64,000 bases of DNA from contig JBBDYH010000143.1 in NCBI GenBank assembly GCA_040901795.1, positions 1 to 64,000 of the forward strand, read 5' to 3'. The position numbers and the translations under genes were made by a program. Below the pieces are notes generated by a model. That model was given only the letters and a program-made list of their open reading frames with translations. It had not been told where the DNA came from and made no database searches. Shown piece by piece: positions 1-8,398 of this stretch; the stretch's first letter is position 1; each line of letters starts with the position of its first letter. This DNA is from JBBDYH01 sp040901795. GTDB lineage: Bacteria; Planctomycetota; Planctomycetia; Pirellulales; JALHPA01.

Positions 1-892
1 AATTCTCCCACTTCTTGTCGCCTTCGCGATAAACCACCTGCGCGTAGTAGTAGTGCGCGTAGTGCCAATGTCCGTCATTGTCGTTGCCGACGTTTTCGAA
101 GTACCGGTCGCAGTACTTCATCATCTTCGGCACATATTGGCTATCGTACTCGCCCGCGTTAAACAGGCAGGCGATCGCCGCGGCGGTGATCGGCGGGCGT
201 CCGCCGCCGCCGGTCTTCAGGCTGTACTGCACGCCGCCGTCGGAGCCGGTGCATTTTTGGATGTACTTGATCGCCTTGTCGATGACTTCCTTAGGCACGG
301 GAATGCCGGCGTTGCGGCAGCCGCGCAGGGCCTGCACTTGCGTGATCGTGGTCGAACCTTCGTCGAAGTCGCTGCCGTCGCGGGCGCTCACGTAGCCCCA
401 GCCGCCGCCGGAAGTCTGGGCCTGGGCGGTGAACTTGACGGCGCGGGTGAGAATCTCAATCAGCTCCTGGCGACGGGCCTCGTCCTCCTCTTCGCCAAGC
501 ACTTGGGAGAGGAACATGGTCGAATAGCCATGGCCATAGGTGTAGCGATCATCGCGGGTTGGGTCGCCGATCAGCCCGTTCGAGCGGCTGCGGCTGACCA
601 GGTAATCGACCGCCTTGCGGAGGTTGGCGGCATACTTACCCTGCGTGGTCGTGGAACCTTCGGCCAATAAGGCCATGCCGGCCAGCGCGGTCATCGCCGT
701 GGGATACTGGCCATTGTTGGCGCTCCAATTGCCCAGCCGCGATTGGGTATGGGCCACCCAACCGCAAGCTCCCTGGACCACGCGTTTGACTTTGTTCTTG
801 TCGACCGCGCCAAATGCCGGCGAGATGGGGAAGCCAGCCAGCGGTACGGCTAACGTGCCGGAAAGACTGCAAAGAAACATGCGTCGGTTCAT
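1..892 (-). CDS. Secreted prenyltransferase/squalene-oxidase-repeat protein (partial, C-terminus outside window)
   Basis: Reverse-strand reading frame that starts at 892 and runs off the left edge, giving about 297 residues without a stop. The N-terminus MNRRMFLCSLSGTLAVPLAG looks like a Tat-type signal: a twin arginine followed by a hydrophobic stretch. The mature part has the recurring 'GxW'-style repeats of the terpene-cyclase-like alpha/alpha toroid: GNWSANNGQYPTAMTALAGM, then GGGWGYVSARDGSDFDEGST, then GSDGGVQYS. No DxDD or DDxxD catalytic signature is visible. Planctomycete genomes encode many such exported toroid proteins of unknown role, so this is probably a periplasmic or surface protein rather than a sterol cyclase. 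The family call is well supported. The function is unknown. Confidence 0.85.
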   Translation of the reverse strand, partial: MNRRMFLCSLSGTLAVPLAGFPISPAFGAVDKNKVKRVVQGACGWVAHTQSRLGNWSANNGQYPTAMTALAGMALLAEGSTTTQGKYAANLRKAVDYLVSRSRSNGLIGDPTRDDRYTYGHGYSTMFLSQVLGEEEDEARRQELIEILTRAVKFTAQAQTSGGGWGYVSARDGSDFDEGSTTITQVQALRGCRNAGIPVPKEVIDKAIKYIQKCTGSDGGVQYSLKTGGGGRPPITAAAIACLFNAGEYDSQYVPKMMKYCDRYFENVGNDNDGHWHYAHYYYAQVVYREGDKKWEN

Positions 893-957
893 GGCGGCGT
901 GCACTCCGTCTGACACGGGCGCGGCGCTCGGCGTCCCAAGCGTTGCTCGATGAGTAT

Positions 958-1027
958 GACGGCCTTCCAAGGCGGCCTTCCAAGGCCGTCGAGTTTTCGC
1001 GGTCGGCCTCGGAAGGCCGACCTACAG
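958..1027. repeat. Palindromic GGCCTTCCAAGG-type repeat cluster
   Basis: Two overlapping palindromes built on GGCCTTCCAAGGC (958-990) are followed by a GGTCGGCCT...AGGCCGACC hairpin that ends in CTACAG (1001-1027). A close relative with the same GACGGCCTTCCAAGGCCG core lies at 41327-41365. It belongs to the short intergenic hairpin repeats described in the findings. Confidence 0.7.
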
Positions 1028-1074
1028 TCAATGAATCAAGTGTACCTGTCGTTGGAAGGGGAGTCCAACCGAGT

Positions 1075-1854
1075 TTACGGCGCAAACACGCTTCGCCCCC
1101 CATCGACCGGCAAGCAAACTCCTGTGATGAAGTCGTTACGAAGCAGGAACAGCACCGCGTCGGCGACGTGCGCCGGCGTTCCCTCACGCCTCACCAGCGT
1201 GCTTTGAATCACCAGCTCGCGCTCTTCCTCCGGCATTTCTGGCGGCAACATCACCGGCCCAGGCAGAATTGCATTCACGCGCACGCTTGGGTTGCGCTGG
1301 GCAAGCTCAACGGCAAATGTGCGCGTGAGCGTAGGAATGCTTCCCTTCGACGCGAAATACGCCGCGTAGTTCAAGTAGGGACGTGCGATGGCCCAATCAC
1401 CGACATTGACGATTGCCCCGCCGGTGGGTTGCTCGACCATCAGCCGGCCGACGTGCTGACAGCAGAGGAACGTGGCCAACGTGTTCGTTTCGAAGTGGCG
1501 GCGGACATCGGCCGAGGTTACGTCCTCGAGACGCTGGCGAACCCAAATCGCCGCGGAGTTCACCAGGCCGTCGATGCGGCCGAAGTGGTCGTGCGCTTCG
1601 CCGATCATGCGCTCGATCGAATTTTCGTCACACAAATCGGCCGGCAGCGCGATCGACTCTTGACCCAAGGCCGTTAATTCCTCCGCAAGTCGGCGCGCGT
1701 CATCCATCGAGCGGTTGGCGTGGATGACCAGACGATAGCCGGCGGCGGCCAATTGCCGCGCGATGACCGCGCCGACCCGTCGGCCGCCGCCCGTGACGAG
1801 CGCCACCGGTTGGCTAAACTCAGTCTTGGTCGGCAATTCCGGCTGGGTTTGCAT
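1075..1854 (-). CDS. SDR-family oxidoreductase, pteridine-reductase (PTR1/FolM)-like
   Basis: A 259-residue Rossmann-fold short-chain dehydrogenase. The cofactor motif TGGGRRVGAVIAR (about residues 19-31) carries the paired basic residues typical of NADPH-dependent pteridine reductases. The usual catalytic Ser is an Asp (IVNVGDWA), as in PTR1 and FolM, and the YxxxK pair follows as YFASK. The C-terminal GGR segment fits the SDR tail. The likely role is reduction of dihydrobiopterin- or dihydrofolate-type pterins, but the substrate is inferred from the motif pattern only. The ATG at 1854 is chosen because the Rossmann core begins 17 residues later; the open frame extends upstream to 2097 through unrelated sequence overlapping the divergent gene. 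It is transcribed divergently from the methyltransferase across 73 bp. Confidence 0.85.
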   Translation of the reverse strand: MQTQPELPTKTEFSQPVALVTGGGRRVGAVIARQLAAAGYRLVIHANRSMDDARRLAEELTALGQESIALPADLCDENSIERMIGEAHDHFGRIDGLVNSAAIWVRQRLEDVTSADVRRHFETNTLATFLCCQHVGRLMVEQPTGGAIVNVGDWAIARPYLNYAAYFASKGSIPTLTRTFAVELAQRNPSVRVNAILPGPVMLPPEMPEEERELVIQSTLVRREGTPAHVADAVLFLLRNDFITGVCLPVDGGRSVFAP

Positions 1855-1927
1855 TTGGTCTAGAATAGCCTGTTTGAGCTGGCTCCGGCATATACTGCGC
1901 CACAGTGGTCCTTCATGCCTCGAAACC

Positions 1928-2827
1928 ATGTTCTCGCCCGACCAGTACGCCCTGCTCGACTTTGGCCACGGCCGAAAGCTCGAGCGCTTCGGCGAAGTGG
2001 TCCTCGACCGTCCATCGCCCGCGGCCGCCGAAGTTTCGCCCGGCGATCCCCAACTTTGGGAAACCGCGACGGCGCAGTTTGTTTCTGCCGGCGACACAAC
2101 GGCTGGATGCGGTCAGCGAGGCCGCTGGGAACCCCGCGCTGCGTTGCCGGATCAATGGACCATCGAGCATCCCCCGCTCGTTTTTGAGCTAAGGCCGACC
2201 GAGTTCGGACATGTCGGCGTCTTTCCTGAGCAGGCCGACAATTGGAGTTGGATTGCGCAGCGAGTTTCACGATTTGGCAGCGTGGCGAGCGAGGGCGATC
2301 CGCTCGGCGAACGTCCACGCGTGCTCAACCTGTTTGCTTATACCGGCGGCAGCACGCACGCGGCAGCCGCGGCGGGCGCAGCGGTGGTGCATATTGATGC
2401 AGCAAAGAGCACCGTTGCCTGGGCCCGCCGCAACGCCGAACTGAGCGGTTTGTCCGCCGCGCCGGTCCGCTGGATCGCCGACGACGCCCTGCGGTTCGTC
2501 GCGCGCGAACAGAAGCGGGGCAGTCGCTATCACGGCATCATTCTGGACCCGCCGAGCTACGGTCACGGACCCAAGGGGGAGGTCTGGCAGCTTGAGCGCG
2601 ACTTACCGGCTTTGTTGGCGCGTTGCGGCGCGCTTTTGGCCGAGAACGCGTTTGTATTGCTCACCTGCCATTCAACTGGGATCACTCCCGGTGAGCTTCA
2701 AAGATGCTTAGAAGAGTCATTACACGCCGCACGCGGAAATGACGTTGAGGCGCAAGACCTTTTCCTGATTGCCGCGGACGGCCGACGGCTGCATAGCGGC
2801 CTGGCGGCCCGGTGGACGAGCGCTTAA
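1928..2827 (+). CDS. Class I SAM-dependent methyltransferase (COG1092/RlmI-like core)
   Basis: A 299-residue protein with a Rossmann methyltransferase core. The SAM-binding motif RVLNLFAYTGGSTHAAAAAG is followed by an acidic strand end (VVHIDAAKS), and the LDPPSYGHG motif matches the DPP[KS] catalytic loop of the RlmI/RlmK group of rRNA cytosine/guanine methyltransferases. The first 95 or so residues do not resemble the PUA domain that RlmI carries, so it is a core-only relative and its target RNA cannot be assigned. The ATG at 1928 is the first in-frame start close to the conserved protein; the frame is open further upstream without recognisable sequence. Its 3' end overlaps the convergent sialidase-like gene by 4 bp. 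Confidence 0.8.
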   Translation: MFSPDQYALLDFGHGRKLERFGEVVLDRPSPAAAEVSPGDPQLWETATAQFVSAGDTTAGCGQRGRWEPRAALPDQWTIEHPPLVFELRPTEFGHVGVFPEQADNWSWIAQRVSRFGSVASEGDPLGERPRVLNLFAYTGGSTHAAAAAGAAVVHIDAAKSTVAWARRNAELSGLSAAPVRWIADDALRFVAREQKRGSRYHGIILDPPSYGHGPKGEVWQLERDLPALLARCGALLAENAFVLLTCHSTGITPGELQRCLEESLHAARGNDVEAQDLFLIAADGRRLHSGLAARWTSA

Positions 2828-4014
2828 TCCCGCTGGCGGATCCACGCCTCGTTAAACGCGGCGTGTTTCATGCTCTTGCCGTCCGCCACGAAATAACTAT
2901 AGACCGCGTGGATCGTGCCGTCGCGGCCTTGGATGACCGCGGGATAGTGGTACGAGCCGGTGTCGTGACGTTCCAAATGGCGCGTCCATTTCCAGGTTTG
3001 ACCTTCGTCGTCGGAGAGTGAAACCGCCAGGCTGCTGCGGCCTTTGATCGTGTCATTGTAAATCAAAAGCCAGTTGCCATTCACGAGCCGCACCGCATCG
3101 AGCCCTGAGCCAGGGTTTGGCAGATCGATGGCGCCAACCGCTCCCCAAGTCATGCCGTCATCCGTGGATTCAGCCGCGCGAATGCGCCGCAGACGGCCGT
3201 TCTCGCGCATATAGGCGACTAGTGTGCCGTCGTTTCGCCGCACGACGGCCGGCTGAATGTTGCCGAAACCGGCCAGCGGCTTGCTCGGCTGCCAGGTTTT
3301 CCCCTGATCGTCGCTGATCGCCATGATCGAGACGGAGAACGTGTCTGAGTAAAGTGGCAGCAGGATGCGACCAGAAGGCAGCACGGTTGGCTTACACCGC
3401 GGCTGCCAGCCCAGTCGCGTCGCCAGCTTGTCGTTCAACAGCGGTTTATACCGCTCGGCATTGTCGACGCGGAGCGGAGCATCCGCAAACATCTTTTGTC
3501 GCGCATCGAAGCCTTTGAGCATCTCCGCTTCAAAATCCACCGGCTTGAGCGTGATGCTCCCTTGCCAGCTCCACTGCGGCGGGCCATCGCGTTCGTAATC
3601 TGACGAGACTCGATACTGCGTCAGGCACGATTCCCAGGTATTCGCAATCACCAACGGCCAGAACAGCCACAGCCGGTTCTTGGAATCGACGAACATCGCT
3701 GTATTGCCATCAGGAAAGCCCGGCGTGTCGGCCATCAAGAACGGCTCGCTCCATTGCTTGGCGCCGCGACGCAGCCGCGCGCCATAGACTGCAACATCGT
3801 CCGCACTTCGTTCGCCCGAGCCGCGATACCACGAGACTAAGAGGTCGCCATTCGGGCATTCCACGATTCCCGGCGCATGATTGTGCTGCGGATGGAGGGG
3901 GAAGATCAGCTCCGCTTGCAGCGATGCTACATCTAGGTCGGCGGCAAATGACGGGCTGCAAAAAAGGCTTATGCCAAAGAAATAAGTGAGTAAGCAGTGC
4001 GTTGTGATTCTCAT
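2824..4014 (-). CDS. Secreted sialidase-like (BNR/Asp-box) protein
   Basis: A 396-residue protein with a cleavable-looking signal peptide (hydrophobic up to about residue 24, ending SPSFAA). Three Asp-boxes of the form S-x-D-x-G-x-T-W mark the six-bladed beta-propeller: SDDQGKTW, STDDGMTW and SDDEGQTW. Motifs near the N-terminus (YRGSGERSADD) and later arginines are compatible with the GH33-like fold, but I cannot confirm the arginine triad, so true sialidase activity is unproven. Many planctomycete members of this family act on unknown glycans. The start overlaps the stop of the preceding gene by ATGA (4011-4014), indicating translational coupling in a three-gene operon with the gamma-glutamyltransferase. 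Confidence 0.82.
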   Translation of the reverse strand: MRITTHCLLTYFFGISLFCSPSFAADLDVASLQAELIFPLHPQHNHAPGIVECPNGDLLVSWYRGSGERSADDVAVYGARLRRGAKQWSEPFLMADTPGFPDGNTAMFVDSKNRLWLFWPLVIANTWESCLTQYRVSSDYERDGPPQWSWQGSITLKPVDFEAEMLKGFDARQKMFADAPLRVDNAERYKPLLNDKLATRLGWQPRCKPTVLPSGRILLPLYSDTFSVSIMAISDDQGKTWQPSKPLAGFGNIQPAVVRRNDGTLVAYMRENGRLRRIRAAESTDDGMTWGAVGAIDLPNPGSGLDAVRLVNGNWLLIYNDTIKGRSSLAVSLSDDEGQTWKWTRHLERHDTGSYHYPAVIQGRDGTIHAVYSYFVADGKSMKHAAFNEAWIRQRD

Positions 4015-4856
4015 CGATGGTGCTCCGGGAAGTCGTGGCGGTAGCGCGTGATTAGAGTGTTTTCGTCGGCCGGCACAAGATACAGCTTGCCGCGGATTCG
4101 CTTGCGCTTGCCGGGCTGTAGTCCAGCAATTCGGAAGTCGGAGTGAAGGCAGACGATGACGCCTTGAAACAGCTCCTGGTAGGGCTCCCAGGCGGTGGCC
4201 AGAATCGTTCGCTCGTCCGCGGAGAAGCAGCCAATCAATCCTTCGCGGGGAACAAGCTTGCTCAACGGCCGCGGGTTGACGTCGTTAGGATCGGCTACGG
4301 GCGAACGCCATACCTGGCCGGGCACGTAGCGCGCCTGCGTTGCCCAAGGCTTGCTCGGTAATCGCACGAAACCACCGTCGAGAACGATAAAGCACTTGTC
4401 CAGATAGTCCTTTTGCGTGCGGCCCGTGAAGCGATCAACTCGGGTGCAGGGCTGCGCCCACCAGGCGCTCGACGGTTGATTGGTGGGGTTGTGTGCGACG
4501 AGGCGAAAATCGACACAGTCGCCGCTGGTTTGTATCCGATGATCGACGATCACGCCGTCGCGGAGCTGGCAGCGAAGATGCAGCCATTTACCAGCCTTGT
4601 CGGCGGCGACCAGCTCAGTACGGTGGCCGATCGTGGTTTCGCCCCATTCGCGATCCGTCGAGCCAGGCCGGCAGTAGGCCTCGATGTACCAGGTCTTCAC
4701 TTCGCCGCCGGGCAGCGCCGGACCAGAGACCGTGAGAAAGTTGTTTTTCCAGTCGATGCGGAGTCCGGCGGGTCGTCCATCGCTGTCCGATCGTACGCCC
4801 CGCAGCAGAGCCAGTGCGATCAGCAGCCAACAGGATGTGCGAAGGGTAAATGACAT
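4011..4856 (-). CDS. Secreted protein of unknown function, middle gene of GGT-sialidase operon
   Basis: A 281-residue protein. The ATG at 4856 is chosen because it opens a clear signal peptide (MSFTLRTSCWLLIALALLRG); the longer frame reaching 5123 would overlap the 3' end of the gamma-glutamyltransferase gene. The mature part is rich in aromatic residues and includes EVKTWYIEAYCRPGSTDREW and a HLRCQLRDGVIVDHRI segment, suggesting a beta-sandwich extracellular protein. I do not recognise the family. The start lies one base past the stop of the GGT gene and the stop overlaps the sialidase-like start, so the three genes are almost certainly translated from one mRNA. A role in the extracellular breakdown of a peptide- or sugar-containing substrate is a guess from context. 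Confidence 0.75.
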   Translation of the reverse strand: MSFTLRTSCWLLIALALLRGVRSDSDGRPAGLRIDWKNNFLTVSGPALPGGEVKTWYIEAYCRPGSTDREWGETTIGHRTELVAADKAGKWLHLRCQLRDGVIVDHRIQTSGDCVDFRLVAHNPTNQPSSAWWAQPCTRVDRFTGRTQKDYLDKCFIVLDGGFVRLPSKPWATQARYVPGQVWRSPVADPNDVNPRPLSKLVPREGLIGCFSADERTILATAWEPYQELFQGVIVCLHSDFRIAGLQPGKRKRIRGKLYLVPADENTLITRYRHDFPEHHR

Positions 4857-4857
4857 C

Positions 4858-6573
4858 TTAGTAACCCCTTGCCGCACCGCTGCGGCGCGAGTCGGCGACG
4901 CCATGGATTTCGCCCGTCTTCGGTTCGATCCAGATTGTATGTGCGTCGCCTTGCCTGGCGGGCGGCGAGTGAACTGTGTGCCCCATCTGTCGGAGTCGCT
5001 CGAGCGATTCGGGATGGTCCTTGAATAAAGCTGGTTCGGCCTGAATGCGGTCCGGAAACCAGGCGTGGTGCAGGCGTGGCGACGCGACGGCTTCGGCGGG
5101 CGACATCTGAAACTCCAAAACATTGAGCACCACGCAGGCCACGGTGTTGATTATGGTCCGGCCGCCGGGACTGCCGGTGACCAGCAATGGCTCGCCATGC
5201 GGCGTCGTGATAATAACCGGCGTCATCGAGCTGAGCATTCGTTTGCCGGGCGCGACGAGGTTGGGCGAGGTGCCGATTTGGCCTTTCTCGTTGGTGACGC
5301 CCGGCCGCGGATTAAAATCCCCCATCTCGTTGTTGAGCAGAAATCCGCCGCCGCGCACGACGATGCGAGAACCAAACGATTCTTCCAGTGTGTAGGTGTT
5401 CGACACCGCCATGCCCTGCCCATCAACCACGCTGAAGTGAGTGGTCTGCGGTGACTCCTCCAAGATCGGAATCTCGTGGGCCAACGTGCGGCTGCTGGTG
5501 GCGCGCTCGCGGTCGATTTGGGCCGCCAACTGGCGGGCGTAATCCTTGCTCGTGAGATGCATGGAGATCTCGACGAAGTCGGAGTCTCCCAGATATCGTG
5601 CGCGATCGTAATAGGCGCGCCGCATCGCCTCGACGATCAAGTGCAGCGAGGCAGCGGAGTAACGGCCTTGGCGCTGGAGCGGAAAGTTCTCGAGGACATT
5701 GAGCATCTCGACCAGCGCAATCCCGCCCGAGCTTGGCGGCGGGGGACCATAGACGTGAAAACCTCGAAACGTGCCGTGAATCGGTTGCCGCAGCCTGGCA
5801 CGATACTTCTGTAAGTCATCCTTCGTGATCAGACCGCCGCGAGTCATTTCGGCAGCGATCAACTCGGACGTTGTCGCCTGGTAGAAACCAGCGGCGCCGT
5901 CGTCGGCAATTCTTTGCAGCGTCTTGGCGAGTTCAGGGAGCATGAGTCGATCGCCGGCCTGCCACGGATCGCGACCGCCGTTCTTGCCGTACACGCGGCG
6001 GAACTCGGCGAAGTCGTTGGATGAGCGCAGCCCGCCGTTGAGCGAGTCGGCCAATGCCTCGTCGACAGTGAAACCTCCCTCAGCGAGCTGAACGGCGGGC
6101 ATTACCAGCTCACGCCAGGGAAGCGAGCCGAACTTCTCGTGGGCCAGGACCAGACCCGCCACCGTTCCCGGAACGCCGACCAGCCGGTATTGCGAAGGCT
6201 CTCCTTTGCCGGCAAACATGTTCTCGGTCGCTGCTGCCGGGGCGGTCTCACGATAGTCGACGACCACGGGTTGATTGCCCTTACCCGCATGAACGAGCAT
6301 GAACCCGCCGCCGCCGATGTTGCCGGCCTCGGGCCATGTGACCGCGAGTGCGAATGCTGTGGCAATTGCGGCATCGACCGCGTTGCCGCGGCGCTTCAGG
6401 GCCTGCAGCCCCGCATCTGCGGCCAAGGGACAGACGGCCACGACCATGCCTTGATGACCCGTCCGCCGGCGTTCGTCGGATTGCGGCTGCTGCGCGACAA
6501 GGTTGCTGGAGATCAACCATGTCGACACGCAAACGAGCGACAGGATCTTCCGGCACGAGACGAACCAGGGCAT
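4858..6573 (-). CDS. Gamma-glutamyltransferase (GGT), exported
   Basis: A 571-residue GGT-family Ntn hydrolase. The enzyme is made as a precursor that cuts itself at a Thr, which becomes the nucleophile. Here that site is the TTHFSVVDGQGMAVS motif at about residue 375, preceded by a large subunit that starts with the typical MVVAVCPLAADAGLQALKRRGNAVDAA segment. The glycine-rich GSPGGRTI motif of the small subunit is present. GGTs transfer or hydrolyse the gamma-glutamyl group of glutathione and related peptides, usually in the periplasm. The ATG at 6573 gives a signal peptide (PWFVSCRKILSLVCVSTWLI). First gene of an operon with the secreted unknown and sialidase-like genes. The family assignment is firm. 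Confidence 0.93.
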   Translation of the reverse strand: MPWFVSCRKILSLVCVSTWLISSNLVAQQPQSDERRRTGHQGMVVAVCPLAADAGLQALKRRGNAVDAAIATAFALAVTWPEAGNIGGGGFMLVHAGKGNQPVVVDYRETAPAAATENMFAGKGEPSQYRLVGVPGTVAGLVLAHEKFGSLPWRELVMPAVQLAEGGFTVDEALADSLNGGLRSSNDFAEFRRVYGKNGGRDPWQAGDRLMLPELAKTLQRIADDGAAGFYQATTSELIAAEMTRGGLITKDDLQKYRARLRQPIHGTFRGFHVYGPPPPSSGGIALVEMLNVLENFPLQRQGRYSAASLHLIVEAMRRAYYDRARYLGDSDFVEISMHLTSKDYARQLAAQIDRERATSSRTLAHEIPILEESPQTTHFSVVDGQGMAVSNTYTLEESFGSRIVVRGGGFLLNNEMGDFNPRPGVTNEKGQIGTSPNLVAPGKRMLSSMTPVIITTPHGEPLLVTGSPGGRTIINTVACVVLNVLEFQMSPAEAVASPRLHHAWFPDRIQAEPALFKDHPESLERLRQMGHTVHSPPARQGDAHTIWIEPKTGEIHGVADSRRSGAARGY

Positions 6574-6648
6574 GGCGGCACGCTCTTGATGGATCGCGCA
6601 ACGTCGGTGGGAGGATGTCGCCAATCTAAACGGCCGGCGGTCGCTCCG

Positions 6649-7377
6649 CTAGCGCGGCTTGGGCGAGTGGAACTCTTGATTGTCCCAGGCGCGAGCGATT
6701 TCCTCACACGCCGCCCACAGGTCGCGCTTCCGCCGCGCGGTCGCCCGCGGCGCGATGAAAACACGACCGCCGAAGACATCGACCACCTGGCAGAGCTGAG
6801 GATCGGCCTGGCCTGGTTCGACCTGCGTATCGACGAATTGGTATACCATCGTGGACACGTATTGGCCACCCTCGGGACGAAGCGGAATGGTCTTGGAGAA
6901 GTATAGCTTCAACGCGCCGCAGGCCGGTTCACCGGAGGGGGTTGTCCTCCGCAGAATCACTTCGGGGCGCACGCTGATCTCCAGTCCGCCTACTTGCAAT
7001 CGTGGTTGATCATTGCCGCCGGCTGTTGGCGTCTGGCCGCTCAAGTCGATGGCGCTCGCCACGTCGAGAAACCGCTCTAGGGCCTCGATGCAAAGCCGCT
7101 TTCGCTGAGCTTCCCACTCAGTCGCCGAGGGCGCCAAACCGAGCCGCTCGATCTCGCTCAAGAGCACATTTTCGTCCTGCTTATCGCGCAACAGGTATTT
7201 AGTAATGGCGTCCTGGGCTTCAGTGTAGCGTGGCACGATAAAGGCCTTCGGCCGCTGTTGATCCAGGATAATCCGCCGTCGCCGCAACGGCGTGGCAGTC
7301 ATGTATTCGCCCAGCTTGTTTACCGAAATCCGTGGCGCCTTGCGGGTGAGTGGTGTAGTCATCAAATCGGTTGCCAT
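6649..7377 (-). CDS. Conserved-looking protein of unknown function
   Basis: A 242-residue cytoplasmic protein without a signal peptide or membrane segment. The basic N-terminal region (RISVNKLGEYMTATPLRRRR) is followed by an alpha-helical segment and a mixed alpha/beta C-terminal half. The start at 7377 is supported by a strong Shine-Dalgarno sequence, AGGAGGG, seven bases upstream, and by a TATAAT box (7455-7460). The region around residues 15-45 (RRRRIILDQQRPKAFIVPRY) gives an impression of a conserved family seen in many bacteria, but I cannot name it. It stands alone between the GGT operon and a repeat array. Confidence 0.75.
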   Translation of the reverse strand: MATDLMTTPLTRKAPRISVNKLGEYMTATPLRRRRIILDQQRPKAFIVPRYTEAQDAITKYLLRDKQDENVLLSEIERLGLAPSATEWEAQRKRLCIEALERFLDVASAIDLSGQTPTAGGNDQPRLQVGGLEISVRPEVILRRTTPSGEPACGALKLYFSKTIPLRPEGGQYVSTMVYQFVDTQVEPGQADPQLCQVVDVFGGRVFIAPRATARRKRDLWAACEEIARAWDNQEFHSPKPR

Positions 7378-7454
7378 ACACTGCCCTCCTGCCAAATGCT
7401 GCTCCGCCACAAGCTCATCCTCCGAGCCGCAGTCAGATGCTCTTGAACTGTTCA

Positions 7455-7460
7455 ATTATA
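7455..7460 (-). promoter_or_regulatory. Candidate -10 box for the 6649-7377 gene
   Basis: A perfect TATAAT on the minus strand, 78 bp upstream of the start codon at 7377, in an AT-rich pocket. No convincing -35 hexamer is present at the expected 16-18 bp distance, so this is a weak prediction. The rest of the 7378-7690 gap holds only the tandem repeat array described separately. Confidence 0.35.
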
Positions 7461-7570
7461 CACATGGAGGCAAGGGAAAAGGTGTCGGCGGATGCTAGCA
7501 TGGTGGCGCATGGAACGCCTGGCTTTTCAAGCCACTGGGATGCGCGGCACTGGCTAGTGCTATGCCGCAG

Positions 7571-7671
7571 CAAGCTAAAGCTTGAACTCCAACGGACAAG
7601 CTAAAGCTTGAACTCCAACGGACAAGCTCAAGCTTGAACTCCAACGAGCAAGCTAAAGCTTGAACGCCAAC
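7571..7671. repeat. Tandem array, four 26-bp copies of CAAGCTAAAGCTTG-type hairpin unit
   Basis: Four head-to-tail units begin at 7571, 7597, 7623 and 7649, each 26 bp except the truncated last. Each unit is a CAAGCTAAAGCTTG hairpin followed by AACTCCAAC plus three variable bases. The third unit has CAAGCTCAAGCTTG. The same unit, in the opposite orientation and with 24-bp spacing, recurs at 30136-30208. It is also half of the 52-bp element at 10426, 26905 and 28401. It lies immediately downstream of the LOG gene and may form terminator-like structures. Confidence 0.85.
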
Positions 7672-7690
7672 ATTCCAACATTGCAACGCA

Positions 7691-8269
7691 TCACGTCTCG
7701 TCGAGGTCGATCCACTTCTCTTGTGGCGGCGGACAATACGCTGCCAGCCGGTCGAGGAGTCTTTGGGCGTCATCGTCGACGACCACGATCGCGCGGTGCT
7801 CCGGAAGGATAAAACCTTCGCTGGCGGCATGATCAAAGAGGCGCAGGAGGGGATCGAAAAAGCCCTCGACGTTGAGCAGCCCACACGGCTTCTGGTGCAA
7901 GCCAAGTTGTGTCCAAGTGGTCGCTTCGCAGAACTCCTCGAACGTGCCGAAGCCGCCGGGTAGCGCGACAAAGGCGTCGGCCAGCGCGGCCATCAGCGCC
8001 TTGCGCTCGTGCATCGAGGCGACCACGCGCAGGTCGGTGATGCCGCCATGAGCCAATTCGCGGGCGACGAGCGCTTGCGGAATGACTCCGATTACCTCTC
8101 CACCGTTTGCGAGCACACTGTCAGCCAGTACGCCCATCATTCCCACCCGTCCGCCGCCGTAAACCAGTCCGACGCCGCGCTGTGCGAGCACCATTCCGAA
8201 CCGTTGCGCGGCATCGCCATAGGCGGCAAGTCGGCCGGGCTGGCAGCCGCAAAAGACGCAGAGGCGCAT
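7691..8269 (-). CDS. LOG family protein (cytokinin riboside 5'-monophosphate phosphoribohydrolase type)
   Basis: A 192-residue protein with all hallmarks of the LOG/TIGR00730 family: N-terminal CVFCGCQPG, the nucleotide-binding YGGGRVGMMGVLAD segment, and the signature PGGFGTFEEFCE. These enzymes release the free base from N6-modified AMP or AMP-like nucleotides; in bacteria they are widespread and mostly uncharacterised. The length is typical. Transcribed alone, with its start in a 129-bp gap after the GNAT gene on the same strand. The tandem hairpin array follows its stop codon. Confidence 0.92.
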   Translation of the reverse strand: MRLCVFCGCQPGRLAAYGDAAQRFGMVLAQRGVGLVYGGGRVGMMGVLADSVLANGGEVIGVIPQALVARELAHGGITDLRVVASMHERKALMAALADAFVALPGGFGTFEEFCEATTWTQLGLHQKPCGLLNVEGFFDPLLRLFDHAASEGFILPEHRAIVVVDDDAQRLLDRLAAYCPPPQEKWIDLDET

Positions 8270-8398
8270 GATGGTCAGGGCTGGGGTTCAGCGATTGCAA
8301 ATTGTAAAGTGTCGATTCAAATCGCTCGATTTAGGCTTGCCCGTCGGAGCCAGCGCGAGGCAACGTAGCCCCGTCGCGGCTTTGGGGCCAGATAGGGT

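Noticed and set aside
7571..7671. CRISPR-like direct repeats
   Set aside because: Units are contiguous with only three variable bases between them, so there are no spacers; each is a hairpin of a dispersed family, and no cas gene is present. The same applies to 30136-30208.
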